Assembly: GCA_964466035.1 (NCBI GenBank)
Contig: CAYXLR010000020.1
Coordinates: forward strand, 1 to 34,862
Direction: 5' to 3'
Origin: JANQEA01 sp964466035
GTDB taxonomy: Bacteria; Bipolaricaulota; Bipolaricaulia; UBA7950; UBA9294
Length of the DNA: 34,862 bases
The notes beneath the pieces were generated by a model, which saw only the letters and a list, made by a program, of their open reading frames with translations, did not search any database and was not told the DNA's origin. This document shows, piece by piece, positions 7,550-14,996 of the stretch (position 1 is the first letter of the stretch; every line of letters starts with the position of its first letter). A program made the translations under genes and the position numbers.

Positions 7550-8913
7550 CCGCCAAGAAGCAGAAGGGGACTTCCAAGAAGGACCCGGCGAAGGCGAAGC
7601 GCACCGTTGCGGAAGCCGAGCTCGACGACGCGGTGGAGGTGTCCTCTCCGAAGAAAGCGAGCGGCGAGGACGAGGAGACCGTTTCGACCGATCCCCGCGA
7701 GGACGATCTGACCGATCCGGAGGACCTGCTCGAGGACGAGGAAGGGGACTCGGAGACCGAGGAGATCCTCCAGGAGTCGGTGGCGAAGCGGGCCCTCAAG
7801 GCGCAGATGGCCTCGCAGTGGAGGGATCGCGACGCGTCGGCCCGACGCGAGGATCCGGTCAAGACGTACCTGCGCGAGATCGGCAAGGTCCCGCTTCTCA
7901 CCAAGGAGGGCGAGGTGGAGCTCGCCAAGGCGATGGAGATCGGCGCGTACGCCGAGCTCTCGATCGCCGTGCAGGCCGGGAAGGGCGCGAAGTCGGAGCT
8001 GAGGAAAAACAAGGACCTTTCCGACGTCGAACGGGTCGAGCTCGAGGAGCTGGTCGAGAAGGGGAGCGCGGCGGCCGAGCTCCTCGTCTCCTCCTCGTTC
8101 GAGGAGAAGCTCGGCGAAGAGCTCCCCCAGAAGCCGACGCCCGAGGAGCTGAACGACTTGGTCCGCACGGGGCGGGCGGCGCGCGACCGCCTGACCATCT
8201 CGAACCTTCGCCTCGTCGTCTCGATCGCCAAGCGCTACATGAATCGCGGCCTCTCGTTCCTCGACCTGATCCAGGAGGGGAACATGGGGCTGATGAAGGC
8301 GGTCGAGAAGTTCGACTACACGCGGGGCTACAAGTTCTCCACCTACGCGACGTGGTGGATCCGCCAGGCGATCACCCGGGCGATCGCCGATCAGTCGAGG
8401 ACGATCCGCGTCCCGGTCCACATGATCGAGACCGTACGCGAGCTGAACCGGGTCAAACGCGAGTACATCCAGTCCCACGGCTCGGCCCCGACCCTCGAGG
8501 ACCTCTCCGAGCTGACCGGGATGTCGATCGACAAGATCAAGAAGGTCGAGTCCGTGTCGCAGTACACCGCGTCGCTCGAGCGGCCGATCGGCGACGAGGA
8601 CGAGGACACGCTCGGCGATTTCATCGAGGACCCGTCCTCGCCTTCGCCGACGAAGGAGACGTTCCGGATGTTCCTTCGCGAGCAGCTCTCCCGCGCGCTC
8701 GATCAGCTCGACGAGCGGGAGCGCGAGATCCTCAAGCTTCGCTACGGGCTCGAGGACGGCCACCCGCGAACGCTCAAGGACGTGTCGCTGAAGTTCAACA
8801 TCACCCGCGAGCGGGTCCGCCAGATCGAGATCAAGGCGATCGAGAAGCTGAAGCATCCGTCCCGCCGCGCCGAGCTGAAGCGGTTCCGCGAGCTCCTCCT
8901 CGCGGAGGAGTAG
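7546..8913 (+). CDS. rpoD: Primary sigma factor of RNA polymerase (sigma-70/sigma-A)
   Basis: This 455-residue housekeeping sigma factor directs RNA polymerase to -35/-10 promoters such as those listed here. An acidic, lysine-rich N-terminus of about 100 residues replaces a typical region 1.1. Region 1.2 starts at about 103 (DPVKTYLREIGKVPLL). Regions 2.1-2.4 include the -10-recognising FSTYATWWIRQAITRAI; region 3 follows, and region 4.2 (TLKDVSLKFNITRERVRQIE) is the -35-binding helix-turn-helix. The chosen ATG at 7546 overlaps the dnaG stop; an upstream in-frame ATG at 7480 would lie deep inside dnaG and adds non-conserved residues. GAAGGGGGA precedes the start. Confidence 0.97.
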   Translation: MTAKKQKGTSKKDPAKAKRTVAEAELDDAVEVSSPKKASGEDEETVSTDPREDDLTDPEDLLEDEEGDSETEEILQESVAKRALKAQMASQWRDRDASARREDPVKTYLREIGKVPLLTKEGEVELAKAMEIGAYAELSIAVQAGKGAKSELRKNKDLSDVERVELEELVEKGSAAAELLVSSSFEEKLGEELPQKPTPEELNDLVRTGRAARDRLTISNLRLVVSIAKRYMNRGLSFLDLIQEGNMGLMKAVEKFDYTRGYKFSTYATWWIRQAITRAIADQSRTIRVPVHMIETVRELNRVKREYIQSHGSAPTLEDLSELTGMSIDKIKKVESVSQYTASLERPIGDEDEDTLGDFIEDPSSPSPTKETFRMFLREQLSRALDQLDEREREILKLRYGLEDGHPRTLKDVSLKFNITRERVRQIEIKAIEKLKHPSRRAELKRFRELLLAEE

Positions 8914-8920
8914 GAACGGC

Positions 8921-9874
8921 GTGGACCGGCCGACCGAAGGCCGTCGAGCCCCGGTCCTCGTCGTTCTCGGGCCGACGGCGGTCGGCAAGACGGCGGTCGG
9001 CGTCGAGGTCGCTCGACGGATCGACGGGGAGATCGTCTCGGCCGACTCGCGGGCGTTCTTCGCCGGTCTGGACGTCGTCACCGACAAGCCGTCCGAAGCG
9101 GAGCGCCGGGGAATCGTCCACCACCTGATCGACTGCGTCCCCGCACGCGGTTCGTACGACGCGATGGCGTTCCGCCGGGACGTCGAGCGGCTGATTCCCG
9201 AGATCGGCGGCCGCGGGCGCGTCCCGATCGTCGTGGGAGGCGGGACGCTCTACCTCGGGGCGATCCTCCGCGGGATCTTCGAGGGGCCTGCGAAGGACGA
9301 CGGGCTCCGCGTGGCGATGGAGGAGCGGAGCGTCGACGCGTTGTATGAAGAGCTCCTCTCGGCCGATCCGGAGGCGGCGAGATCGATCCACCCGAACGAC
9401 CGACTGCGGATCACGCGCGCCCTCGAGGTCCATCGGCTGACCGGACGACCGATCTCCTCGTGGCAGGCCGCCGCCGCGCCGCTCCCGCACCGGTTCTTCG
9501 TCGTTGGCCTTCGGCGGGATCGCGCCGACCATCGGACCGCGATCGCGGCCCGCGTCCGCCGGATGATCGAGCGCGGGCTGATCGACGAAGTGAGGCGGCT
9601 CCGGGAGGAGGGCCTCGATCCGGATTGCCAGGCGTATCGGACGATCGGCGTGCCGGAGGCGGCGGCGCACATCGACGGACGCGCGACGGAGCGCGAGATG
9701 GAGCGGGCGATCGTGAACAGGACGTGGGGGCTGGTCCGCAGGCAGACCGCCTGGTTCCGACGCGAGAAGGGTGTAAGCTGGTGGGACGTGACCGGGCGGA
9801 GTGCGGGCGAGGTCGCCGACGAGATCGTCGCGGCCTGGAAACGGTTCCTGGAGGCGGTCGATGAACGTCGCTGA
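8921..9874 (+). CDS. miaA: tRNA dimethylallyltransferase
   Basis: MiaA transfers a dimethylallyl group to N6 of A37 in tRNAs reading UNN codons. The 317-residue protein has the P-loop GPTAVGKT at 17-24, the SADSR loop, and a VGGGTLYLGAILRG block where the family usually has VGGTGLYI. The segment after SADSR reads AFFAGLDVVTDKP, less canonical than the common QVYRGLDIGTAKP but in register. The C-terminal part has RXXQTAWFRR-like residues (RRQTAWFRR). The start is GTG at 8921, 7 bp after rpoD, with AGGA upstream; its end overlaps the next gene by 14 bp. The variant substrate-loop residues are worth checking, but the family is clear. Confidence 0.92.
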   Translation: MDRPTEGRRAPVLVVLGPTAVGKTAVGVEVARRIDGEIVSADSRAFFAGLDVVTDKPSEAERRGIVHHLIDCVPARGSYDAMAFRRDVERLIPEIGGRGRVPIVVGGGTLYLGAILRGIFEGPAKDDGLRVAMEERSVDALYEELLSADPEAARSIHPNDRLRITRALEVHRLTGRPISSWQAAAAPLPHRFFVVGLRRDRADHRTAIAARVRRMIERGLIDEVRRLREEGLDPDCQAYRTIGVPEAAAHIDGRATEREMERAIVNRTWGLVRRQTAWFRREKGVSWWDVTGRSAGEVADEIVAAWKRFLEAVDERR

Positions 9875-11411
9875 CGAGCGGTGGGTGCTGCGAGCGGAGG
9901 ATCAACGGGCGCTCGACGAGCGCGCGGTCGCCTCGGGGGTCGGGCAGGACGCGTTGATGGAAAGCGCGGGCACGAGCGCGGCCGAGTGGATCCTCGGGCG
10001 GCTCCGCCCTCGAAGGGCGGCCGTCCTCGCCGGACCGGGCGGAAACGGCGGCGACGGGCTCGTCGTCGCGTGCCGCCTGTACGAGGCGGGCGTCGACGTC
10101 CAGACGTTCCTGCTCTCGCCGCTCTCGAACTGCTCGCCGGCGGTCCGGCGGACGGCCGAGCGGCTCGTCGCCGCCGGCGCCGGACCGGTCCGTCCCGCTT
10201 CCGCCGACAAGCTGGCCGCGTCGCTCGAACGGGCCGACTGCGTCGTCGACGGGCTGTTCGGAAGCGGCCTGACCCGCCGGTTGGACGGGGAGGCGCTCCG
10301 GATCGTCGAGCGGCTGAACGCGAGCGACGCGAAGACGGTCTCCCTCGATCTGCCGAGCGGGTTGGCGTCGGATCGCGGGGAGACGCTCGGCGAGGCGGTC
10401 CGCGCCGACGTCACCCTGGCGATGGCGTTCCTCAAGCCGGCGCACCTGTTCTACCCGGCGGCCGGGCAGTGCGGGAACACGGTCGTCGTCGACGTCGCCT
10501 ATCCGGCGTCGATCCTGCGGGACGCCGAGCCGTGGGCCCGGGTCTGCGAGTCGGCGGCGATCCGGCGCCGGTTGCCCGCCCGGCGGCCGGACGGGCACAA
10601 GGGGACGTTCGGCCGGGCGTTGGTCTTTGCCGGGTCGATCGGGATGACCGGAGCGGCGATCCTCTGTTGCCGCGGTGCGTTGCGCGCCGGCGCCGGATTG
10701 GTGTATCTCGCCGGACCGGCCTCCCTCGATCCGGTCTTCGAGGCGACGCTGCCCGAGGTGCTCACGATCCCGCTTCCCGATGAGGAGGGGCACGTCGCGA
10801 GCCTCGAGAGCGCACGGCTCCGGGACGTGATGGAACACGCCGGTGTTCTGGCCGTCGGACCGGGCCTCTCGCGTGTCCCGGCGGCGCTCGACGCGGTGCG
10901 GGCGATCGTCGAGCGGTTCCCGGGACCGGTCGTTCTCGACGCCGACGGGCTGCACGCCCTCGTCGGCCGGGAGGACGTTCTGGCCCGACTCTCCGGGCGC
11001 TCGATCCTGACCCCGCATCCGGGGGAGCTCGGGGCGTTGACCGGTGGGACGCCGGAGCGGATCGACGCGGAGCGCCGAGACGTCGCCCGGGCGTTCGCCC
11101 GCGAACACGGGGTCGTTCTCGTCCTCAAGGGCCGGCCGACGGCGATCGGCCTTCCCGAAGGGGACGTCTACCTGAATCCGACCGGCAACGACGGGCTCGC
11201 CACTGGCGGGACCGGAGACGTGCTCACCGGCCTGATCGCCGGGTTTGCCGCCGGTGGGGCCCCGCTCGCCGACGCGGCCCTCGCCGGGACGTACGTGCAC
11301 GGCCTCGCCGCGGAGATCTACGCGAGGGATCGCTCGTCCCGGTCGCTCGTCCCGTCGGATCTGATCGATCGGATCCCCGAGGCGCTCCGAGAGGTCGAGG
11401 GATGCGGCTGA
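9861..11411 (+). CDS. nnr: Bifunctional NAD(P)HX epimerase / ADP-dependent NAD(P)HX dehydratase
   Basis: This 516-residue repair enzyme restores NAD(P)H from its hydrated, damaged form. The N-terminal YjeF_N epimerase domain (about 1-215) shows the loop GPGGNGGDGLV and the DGLFGSGL and DLPSGL motifs. The C-terminal ribokinase-like dehydratase domain carries HKGTFGRALVFAGS, LDADGLHAL, LTPHPGE and the ADP-binding GGTGDVLTG near residue 450. The start ATG at 9861 gives the standard epimerase N-terminus and a 14-bp overlap with miaA. It overlaps tatD by 10 bp, so it is translated in a coupled chain. This fused order is the common bacterial one. Confidence 0.95.
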   Translation: MNVADERWVLRAEDQRALDERAVASGVGQDALMESAGTSAAEWILGRLRPRRAAVLAGPGGNGGDGLVVACRLYEAGVDVQTFLLSPLSNCSPAVRRTAERLVAAGAGPVRPASADKLAASLERADCVVDGLFGSGLTRRLDGEALRIVERLNASDAKTVSLDLPSGLASDRGETLGEAVRADVTLAMAFLKPAHLFYPAAGQCGNTVVVDVAYPASILRDAEPWARVCESAAIRRRLPARRPDGHKGTFGRALVFAGSIGMTGAAILCCRGALRAGAGLVYLAGPASLDPVFEATLPEVLTIPLPDEEGHVASLESARLRDVMEHAGVLAVGPGLSRVPAALDAVRAIVERFPGPVVLDADGLHALVGREDVLARLSGRSILTPHPGELGALTGGTPERIDAERRDVARAFAREHGVVLVLKGRPTAIGLPEGDVYLNPTGNDGLATGGTGDVLTGLIAGFAAGGAPLADAALAGTYVHGLAAEIYARDRSSRSLVPSDLIDRIPEALREVEGCG

Positions 11412-12169
11412 TCGACAGCCACGCCCACCTCGACGATCGCGCGTTCGGGAAGGATCGCGCCGCCGTGATTGCGCGCGCGTTCGCCGAGGACATCGGGATC
11501 GTCACCATCGGCTCCGATCTTCGTTCGAGCCGGGAGGCCGTCCGCCTAGCCGAACGGCACCGGCGGATCTGGGCGACCGTCGGCGTCCATCCGCACGACG
11601 CCAAGCATGTCGACGGCGCCGTGCTTGGCGAGTTGGGAGAACTCGCCAAGCACGGCGAGGCCGTCGCGATCGGGGAGATCGGCCTCGACTACTACCGGGA
11701 CCTGTCCCCGCGGGACGTGCAGCGGAGGGCCTTCCGGGAGCAGCTCGAACTGGCGCGAGGAGTCGACCTGCCGATCTGTCTCCACAATCGGGAATCGACC
11801 GACGATCTCCTCGCGATCCTCCGGGAGGCCGGCGACGCGCACCGGGGCGTGGTCCACTCGTTCCTCGGCGACGCGGAGCTTGCCCAAAAGTTCCTCGACC
11901 TCGGCCTTCACCTCGGAATCGGGGGTCCGGTGACCTACCCGAAGAACGGCGCCCTCCGCGAAGCCGTCAAGGTCGTTTCGTTGGAGCGGCTCCTGGTCGA
12001 GACGGACTCCCCGTACCTGACGCCGGTCCCGTACCGCGGCCGCCGGAACGAGCCGTCGTACGTCGCGTACGTTGCGGAGGAGATCGCACGACTCAAGGGG
12101 CTCGATCCGGAGGACGTGGCCCGAAGGACGACCGAAAACGCGGCCCGGCTGTTCGAACTAAAGCTGTGA
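11402..12169 (+). CDS. tatD: TatD-family metal-dependent deoxyribonuclease
   Basis: This 255-residue TIM-barrel hydrolase of the TatD family acts as a 3'-5' exonuclease and on DNA quality control in studied bacteria. Metal ligands are visible as H7/H9 in DSHAHLDD, E92 in GEIGLDYYRD, a central LPICLHNRES histidine, a VVHSFLG histidine and the final aspartate in ETDSPYLTP. Length is exactly that of the family. The ATG at 11402 overlaps the end of the nnr gene. It closes the long comF-tatD run; a nested hairpin lies directly at its stop codon. Confidence 0.95.
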   Translation: MRLIDSHAHLDDRAFGKDRAAVIARAFAEDIGIVTIGSDLRSSREAVRLAERHRRIWATVGVHPHDAKHVDGAVLGELGELAKHGEAVAIGEIGLDYYRDLSPRDVQRRAFREQLELARGVDLPICLHNRESTDDLLAILREAGDAHRGVVHSFLGDAELAQKFLDLGLHLGIGGPVTYPKNGALREAVKVVSLERLLVETDSPYLTPVPYRGRRNEPSYVAYVAEEIARLKGLDPEDVARRTTENAARLFELKL

Positions 12170-12208
12170 CATCCCCGACGGCAGGCCCGCCGTCCGATCG
12201 CGGGATGT
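12169..12208 (+). terminator. Nested hairpin at the end of tatD, possible terminator
   Basis: An outer stem ACATCCC/GGGATGT (12169-12175 with 12202-12208) encloses an inner stem GACGGC/GCCGTC (12177-12182 with 12189-12194, 6-nt loop). It begins at the last base of the tatD stop. There is no T-run after it, so it may be a Rho-assisted or 3'-protecting structure, not an intrinsic terminator. The rest of the 138-bp gap to pckA holds only a weak candidate promoter. Confidence 0.4.
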
Positions 12209-12224
12209 CCGGCAGGAATTCGCC

Positions 12225-12253
12225 TTTCGCCCAAGCGGTTTGTTGGATATGAT
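12225..12253 (+). promoter_or_regulatory. Weak candidate promoter of pckA
   Basis: TATGAT at 12248-12253 is a good -10, but the element 17 bp upstream (TTTCGC, 12225-12230) is a poor -35. It is placed here because pckA follows the tatD hairpin and needs its own promoter. The expected leader is about 48 nt and contains GGTGAG before the pckA ATG. Confidence 0.3.
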
Positions 12254-12307
12254 CCGGCAACTACGGCCGGCCGCGAGCGCGGCCTGTGCCGATACGGGTG
12301 AGATCGA

Positions 12308-13951
12308 ATGGCATTCGAACGTGATCTGAGCGATCTCCTGTCGCGCGGTCCTGTTGTCTCGAACCCGTGCCGGGAGGACATGATCCGGGCGGCCGTCGAC
12401 GGCCGAGAGGCGATGGTGAGCGCCGGGGGAGCTCTCGCCACGTGGACGCCGCCGGAGTCCACCGGCCGCAGCCCGGCCGACACGGTCATCGTCCGCCGAC
12501 CGGCGAGCGAGGAGACCATCGACTGGGACTCGCCGAACAACCTGCCGATCGATGAAGCGACCTTCGATGACGTGATCGAGGACGTGTTTCGGACGCTCGA
12601 GGCGAAGGAGCGCCTCTACGAGGTCGACCGCGTGGCCGGCGCCGACACGAGCTACGCCCTGCCGGTCAAGCTGGTCACCGATCGGGCGCTCGCCGCCCTC
12701 TTCGCCGACAACATGTTCCGACCGATTCCCGATCGAGTCGAGCAGAGCCTCTTCTCGGAGCGACCGTTTCGGCTTCTCGTGCTTCCGTACGACAAGCTGA
12801 ATCCCGCGCGCTACGAGGGGCGGCTTCGGATCGACCCGCGTCTGGGCGGGACGTCGACGATGGTCATCGGCATGGACTTCGATCGGCGGATCGGCGTGGT
12901 CTACGGCTCCGCCTACGGCGGCTCGGTGAAGAAGCTCATCTTCACCGTGATGAACTACCTCCTTCCGGCGGAGGGAATCCTGCCGCTGCACTGCTCGGCG
13001 AACGAGGGGCCGGAGGGCGACATCGCTCTGCTGCTCGGGCTCTCCGGTACCGGGAAGACGACGCTTTCCGCCGATCCTCGCCGCGCGTTGCTCGGGGACG
13101 ACGAGCACGGCTGGAGCGATCGAGGGATCGCGAACTTCGAGAACGGCTGCTACGCCAAGCTGATCGACCTCGATCCGAACAAGGAGCCCGAGATCTACCA
13201 CGCGATCATGCATGGGGACGCCGTCGAACGGCACGGAGCGATCGTCGAGAACGCGATGGTCTACCCGGACGGAAGCTTCGACCTGTTCGACGACCGCATG
13301 ACGCCGAACTCGCGGGGATCGTACCCCCTCACCTACCTCTCGAACGTGAAGCCGTCGTCGACCGGTGGGCATCCCCGAACGATCCTTTTCCTCACCGCGG
13401 ACGCGAACGGGGTCCTTCCCCCGATCGCTCGTCTGAGCAAAGAGCAGGCGATGCTCTGGTTCCTGATGGGCTACACGAGCAAGCTCGCCGGGACCGAGAC
13501 CGGCGTCGTCGAACCGAAGACGACCTTCTCCCGGTTCTTCGGCGAACCGTTCATGCCGTGCAACCCGGACGTCTATGCGCGGATGCTCGGCGAGCGGCTC
13601 GACGCCCACGGGACCGATGTCTATCTCGTCAACACCGGGTGGAGCGGCGGGCCGTACGGGGAGGCGGAAAGGATGGACATCACGCTGACCCGGGCGATGG
13701 TTCACGCCGCGCTGTCGGGCGGGCTTCGGGACGTGGCGTACGATCGCGATGCGCTCTTTCACGTGTCGATTCCGCGATCCTGTCTCGGGGTGCCCTCCGA
13801 GATCCTCCGGCCGGAACGCGCGTGGGCGGACGCGTCGAAGTACCGGGAACGGGCGTCGAAGCTGGCCGGTGAGTTCGCGGCCCACTTCGAGACCGCCTAC
13901 GGAAACAAGGGGATCGATCCGGCGGTCGCCGCACAATGTCCGGGCAAGTGA
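12308..13951 (+). CDS. pckA: Phosphoenolpyruvate carboxykinase (ATP)
   Basis: This 547-residue enzyme interconverts oxaloacetate and PEP with ATP/ADP, working in gluconeogenesis or, in many anaerobes, in CO2-fixing anaplerosis. The kinase-1 P-loop GLSGTGKTT is at 244-252, followed by the metal-binding DDEHGWSDRGIANFENGCYAK block and a HGDAVERHGAIVENAM segment. The substrate loop YGGSVKK (about 203-209) replaces the more usual YAGEMKK. Length and motifs place it in the ATP class, not the GTP class. The start ATG at 12308 has GGTGAG 5 nt upstream. It converges with the membrane-protein gene at 14001. Direction of the reaction in the cell cannot be read from sequence. Confidence 0.95.
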   Translation: MAFERDLSDLLSRGPVVSNPCREDMIRAAVDGREAMVSAGGALATWTPPESTGRSPADTVIVRRPASEETIDWDSPNNLPIDEATFDDVIEDVFRTLEAKERLYEVDRVAGADTSYALPVKLVTDRALAALFADNMFRPIPDRVEQSLFSERPFRLLVLPYDKLNPARYEGRLRIDPRLGGTSTMVIGMDFDRRIGVVYGSAYGGSVKKLIFTVMNYLLPAEGILPLHCSANEGPEGDIALLLGLSGTGKTTLSADPRRALLGDDEHGWSDRGIANFENGCYAKLIDLDPNKEPEIYHAIMHGDAVERHGAIVENAMVYPDGSFDLFDDRMTPNSRGSYPLTYLSNVKPSSTGGHPRTILFLTADANGVLPPIARLSKEQAMLWFLMGYTSKLAGTETGVVEPKTTFSRFFGEPFMPCNPDVYARMLGERLDAHGTDVYLVNTGWSGGPYGEAERMDITLTRAMVHAALSGGLRDVAYDRDALFHVSIPRSCLGVPSEILRPERAWADASKYRERASKLAGEFAAHFETAYGNKGIDPAVAAQCPGK

Positions 13952-13971
13952 CCCGCCGAGGCGGTTCACTT
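13946..13971. terminator. Hairpin between convergent pckA and membrane-protein genes
   Basis: Twelve-base arms, AAGTGACCCGCC (13946-13957) and GGCGGTTCACTT (13960-13971), pair with one mismatch. The pckA stop codon TGA lies inside the left arm. An alternative smaller dyad GGTTCA-CT-TGAACC starts at 13963. No clear T-run follows on either strand, but the position between convergent genes suits a bidirectional transcription end. Confidence 0.45.
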
Positions 13972-14000
13972 GAACCGGGCTTTCCATCCGTTCACCGCGT

Positions 14001-14543
14001 TTAGCGGAACCGCGACCGGAGATCGTCCCACAGCGCACGGAGGGCGACCGGTAGCTTGCGCAGCAGCGGCAGGTGCGGGTTTCGCGGCCACTTCCAAACG
14101 ACGCCGACGATCAGGAGCACGGCGAGAACGGTGAGGAGGAAGTGGAGGAATCCGGACGAGAGGCTGAGGATGACCGCGATGATCACGATCGCGAGGCAGA
14201 GGGCGAAGTCGGTCGCGGAGCAATGGCGCAGCTGCTGGCGGAACGCGTTTCGCAGACCGCGGTAGGCCAGCCGGATCTTCGCCGGGAGCGGCGCGCGGAT
14301 CCCACGCGGCCACTTCCAGGCGATCCCGATCAGCGTCAGGACGATCAAAACGTCGACCAGCGTCCCGAGGACCCCGAGAATCAGCCCGAGGACGACGGCG
14401 AGCGCCAGCAGCGCAAGCGCCAACGAGAGGAGCGCGATCGGGATCGGGGAGAAGACGAACGCACCGGCCAGCGCGCCAAACGGGATCAACAGCGGAAGAA
14501 AGACCGCGAGCAGAACGAGCCGTAGGATCCAGATGATCAGCAT
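14001..14543 (-). CDS. Membrane protein of unknown function with a duplicated WKWPR motif
   Basis: I do not recognise this 180-residue protein. The first 75 residues are almost entirely hydrophobic (about two to three membrane spans), followed by a basic cytosolic-looking segment, a second hydrophobic stretch at about 112-149, and a basic tail. The segment after each hydrophobic block repeats: GIAWKWPRGIR...LPAKI..AYRGLRNAF at about 73-101 and GVVWKWPRNPH...LLRKL..ALRALWDDL at about 147-175, a 74-residue offset, so the protein arose by internal duplication. AGAGGGGGAA lies 7 nt before the ATG at 14543. It has its own promoter (TTGTCC-17-GATAAT) and leader of about 70 nt, and is divergent from the yhbD operon. 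Function unknown. Confidence 0.75.
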   Translation of the reverse strand: MLIIWILRLVLLAVFLPLLIPFGALAGAFVFSPIPIALLSLALALLALAVVLGLILGVLGTLVDVLIVLTLIGIAWKWPRGIRAPLPAKIRLAYRGLRNAFRQQLRHCSATDFALCLAIVIIAVILSLSSGFLHFLLTVLAVLLIVGVVWKWPRNPHLPLLRKLPVALRALWDDLRSRFR

Positions 14544-14618
14544 CGATGTGTTCCCCCTCTTGGGCTCGGCGCGCGAGACAGGTCGACACCGGCCGTCCTT
14601 CCCGTATGCGTCTTCGGC

Positions 14619-14647
14619 ATTATCGATCTCGGTGCGACGCGGGACAA
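14619..14647 (-). promoter_or_regulatory. Candidate promoter of the 14001-14543 membrane protein
   Basis: On the minus strand TTGTCC (14647-14642), a 17-bp spacer and GATAAT (14624-14619). The transcript would start near 14612 and have a leader of about 70 nt. The remaining 14648-14733 stretch shows nothing recognisable. Confidence 0.55.
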
Positions 14648-14733
14648 GCGCTCCTCCGGCGCACGACCGGGTCCCGCCAACCCGGATGCGGTCTGGCCGC
14701 GAGCGGTTCCTGAGGCGTTCCGAGTCGTCCCCC

Positions 14734-14762
14734 TTGACAACATAACAATGTGATGTTATACT
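14734..14762 (+). promoter_or_regulatory. Strong promoter of the small-ORF/yhbD/bactofilin operon
   Basis: TTGACA (14734-14739), exactly 17 bp, TATACT (14757-14762). This is one of the best sigma-A promoters in the window and stands out as AT-rich against the surrounding GC-rich DNA. It shares the flank CCCTTGACAAC with the hsp20 promoter at 31851. A dyad fills the spacer (next entry). Confidence 0.8.
14742..14759 (+). promoter_or_regulatory. Operator-like dyad in the promoter spacer (copy 1)
   Basis: ATAACA (14742-14747), 6 bp, TGTTAT (14754-14759) form a perfect inverted repeat between -35 and -10, overlapping the -10. The core AACA-N6-TGTT recurs at 14968-14981. A protein bound here would block or remodel the promoter; MerR-type regulators bind in this position, though usually with a longer spacer. 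Confidence 0.55.
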
Positions 14763-14793
14763 GCCGACAACTTCTCTCGTGGAGGTGAATCGG

Positions 14794-14967
14794 ATGGCGC
14801 TGACGTACTACGATATGGAGAAGCTCATGCGGATGGTGTACGCTCAGAAGCTCTTATCTAGTCTGGAGAAGCTCGATGTCGAGCGGAGCAGAGTCCGGCG
14901 GGATCGCGAACCGGCCTGCGATCGGGTGCTGTGTCGGGTCCGCCCGAGCGGCGCCACGGCGAAATAG
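14794..14967 (+). CDS. Small ORF of unknown function, first gene after a strong promoter
   Basis: This is a 57-codon frame starting at ATG 14794 with a near-perfect Shine-Dalgarno GGAGGTGA (14780-14787) 6 nt upstream, and lying about 25 nt after the predicted transcript start. The first 28 residues look like an amphipathic helix (MALTYYDMEKLMRMVYAQKL); the arginine-rich remainder looks less protein-like, so the 3' part could be a frameshifted remnant or a leader region. I recognise no family. The second operator-like dyad begins one base after its stop codon. The initiation signals are strong evidence for translation; the function and even the functional length are unknown. Confidence 0.5.
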   Translation: MALTYYDMEKLMRMVYAQKLLSSLEKLDVERSRVRRDREPACDRVLCRVRPSGATAK

Positions 14968-14981
14968 AACAGTATGCTGTT
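14968..14981 (+). promoter_or_regulatory. Operator-like dyad before yhbD (copy 2)
   Basis: AACAG (14968-14972), TATG, CTGTT (14977-14981) is a perfect inverted repeat with the same AACA-N6-TGTT core as copy 1. It lies between the small ORF and the yhbD ribosome-binding site (AGGGGAGA, 14986-14993). It could be a protein site or a short RNA hairpin in the message. Confidence 0.45.
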
Positions 14982-14996
14982 GCTTAGGGGAGAGCC

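Noticed and set aside
14742..14759. CIRCE or HAIR heat-shock operator at the yhbD promoter
   Set aside because: The dyad AACA-N6-TGTT shares neither the arms nor the spacing of CIRCE or of the HspR inverted repeat, although the promoter core looks like that of hsp20.
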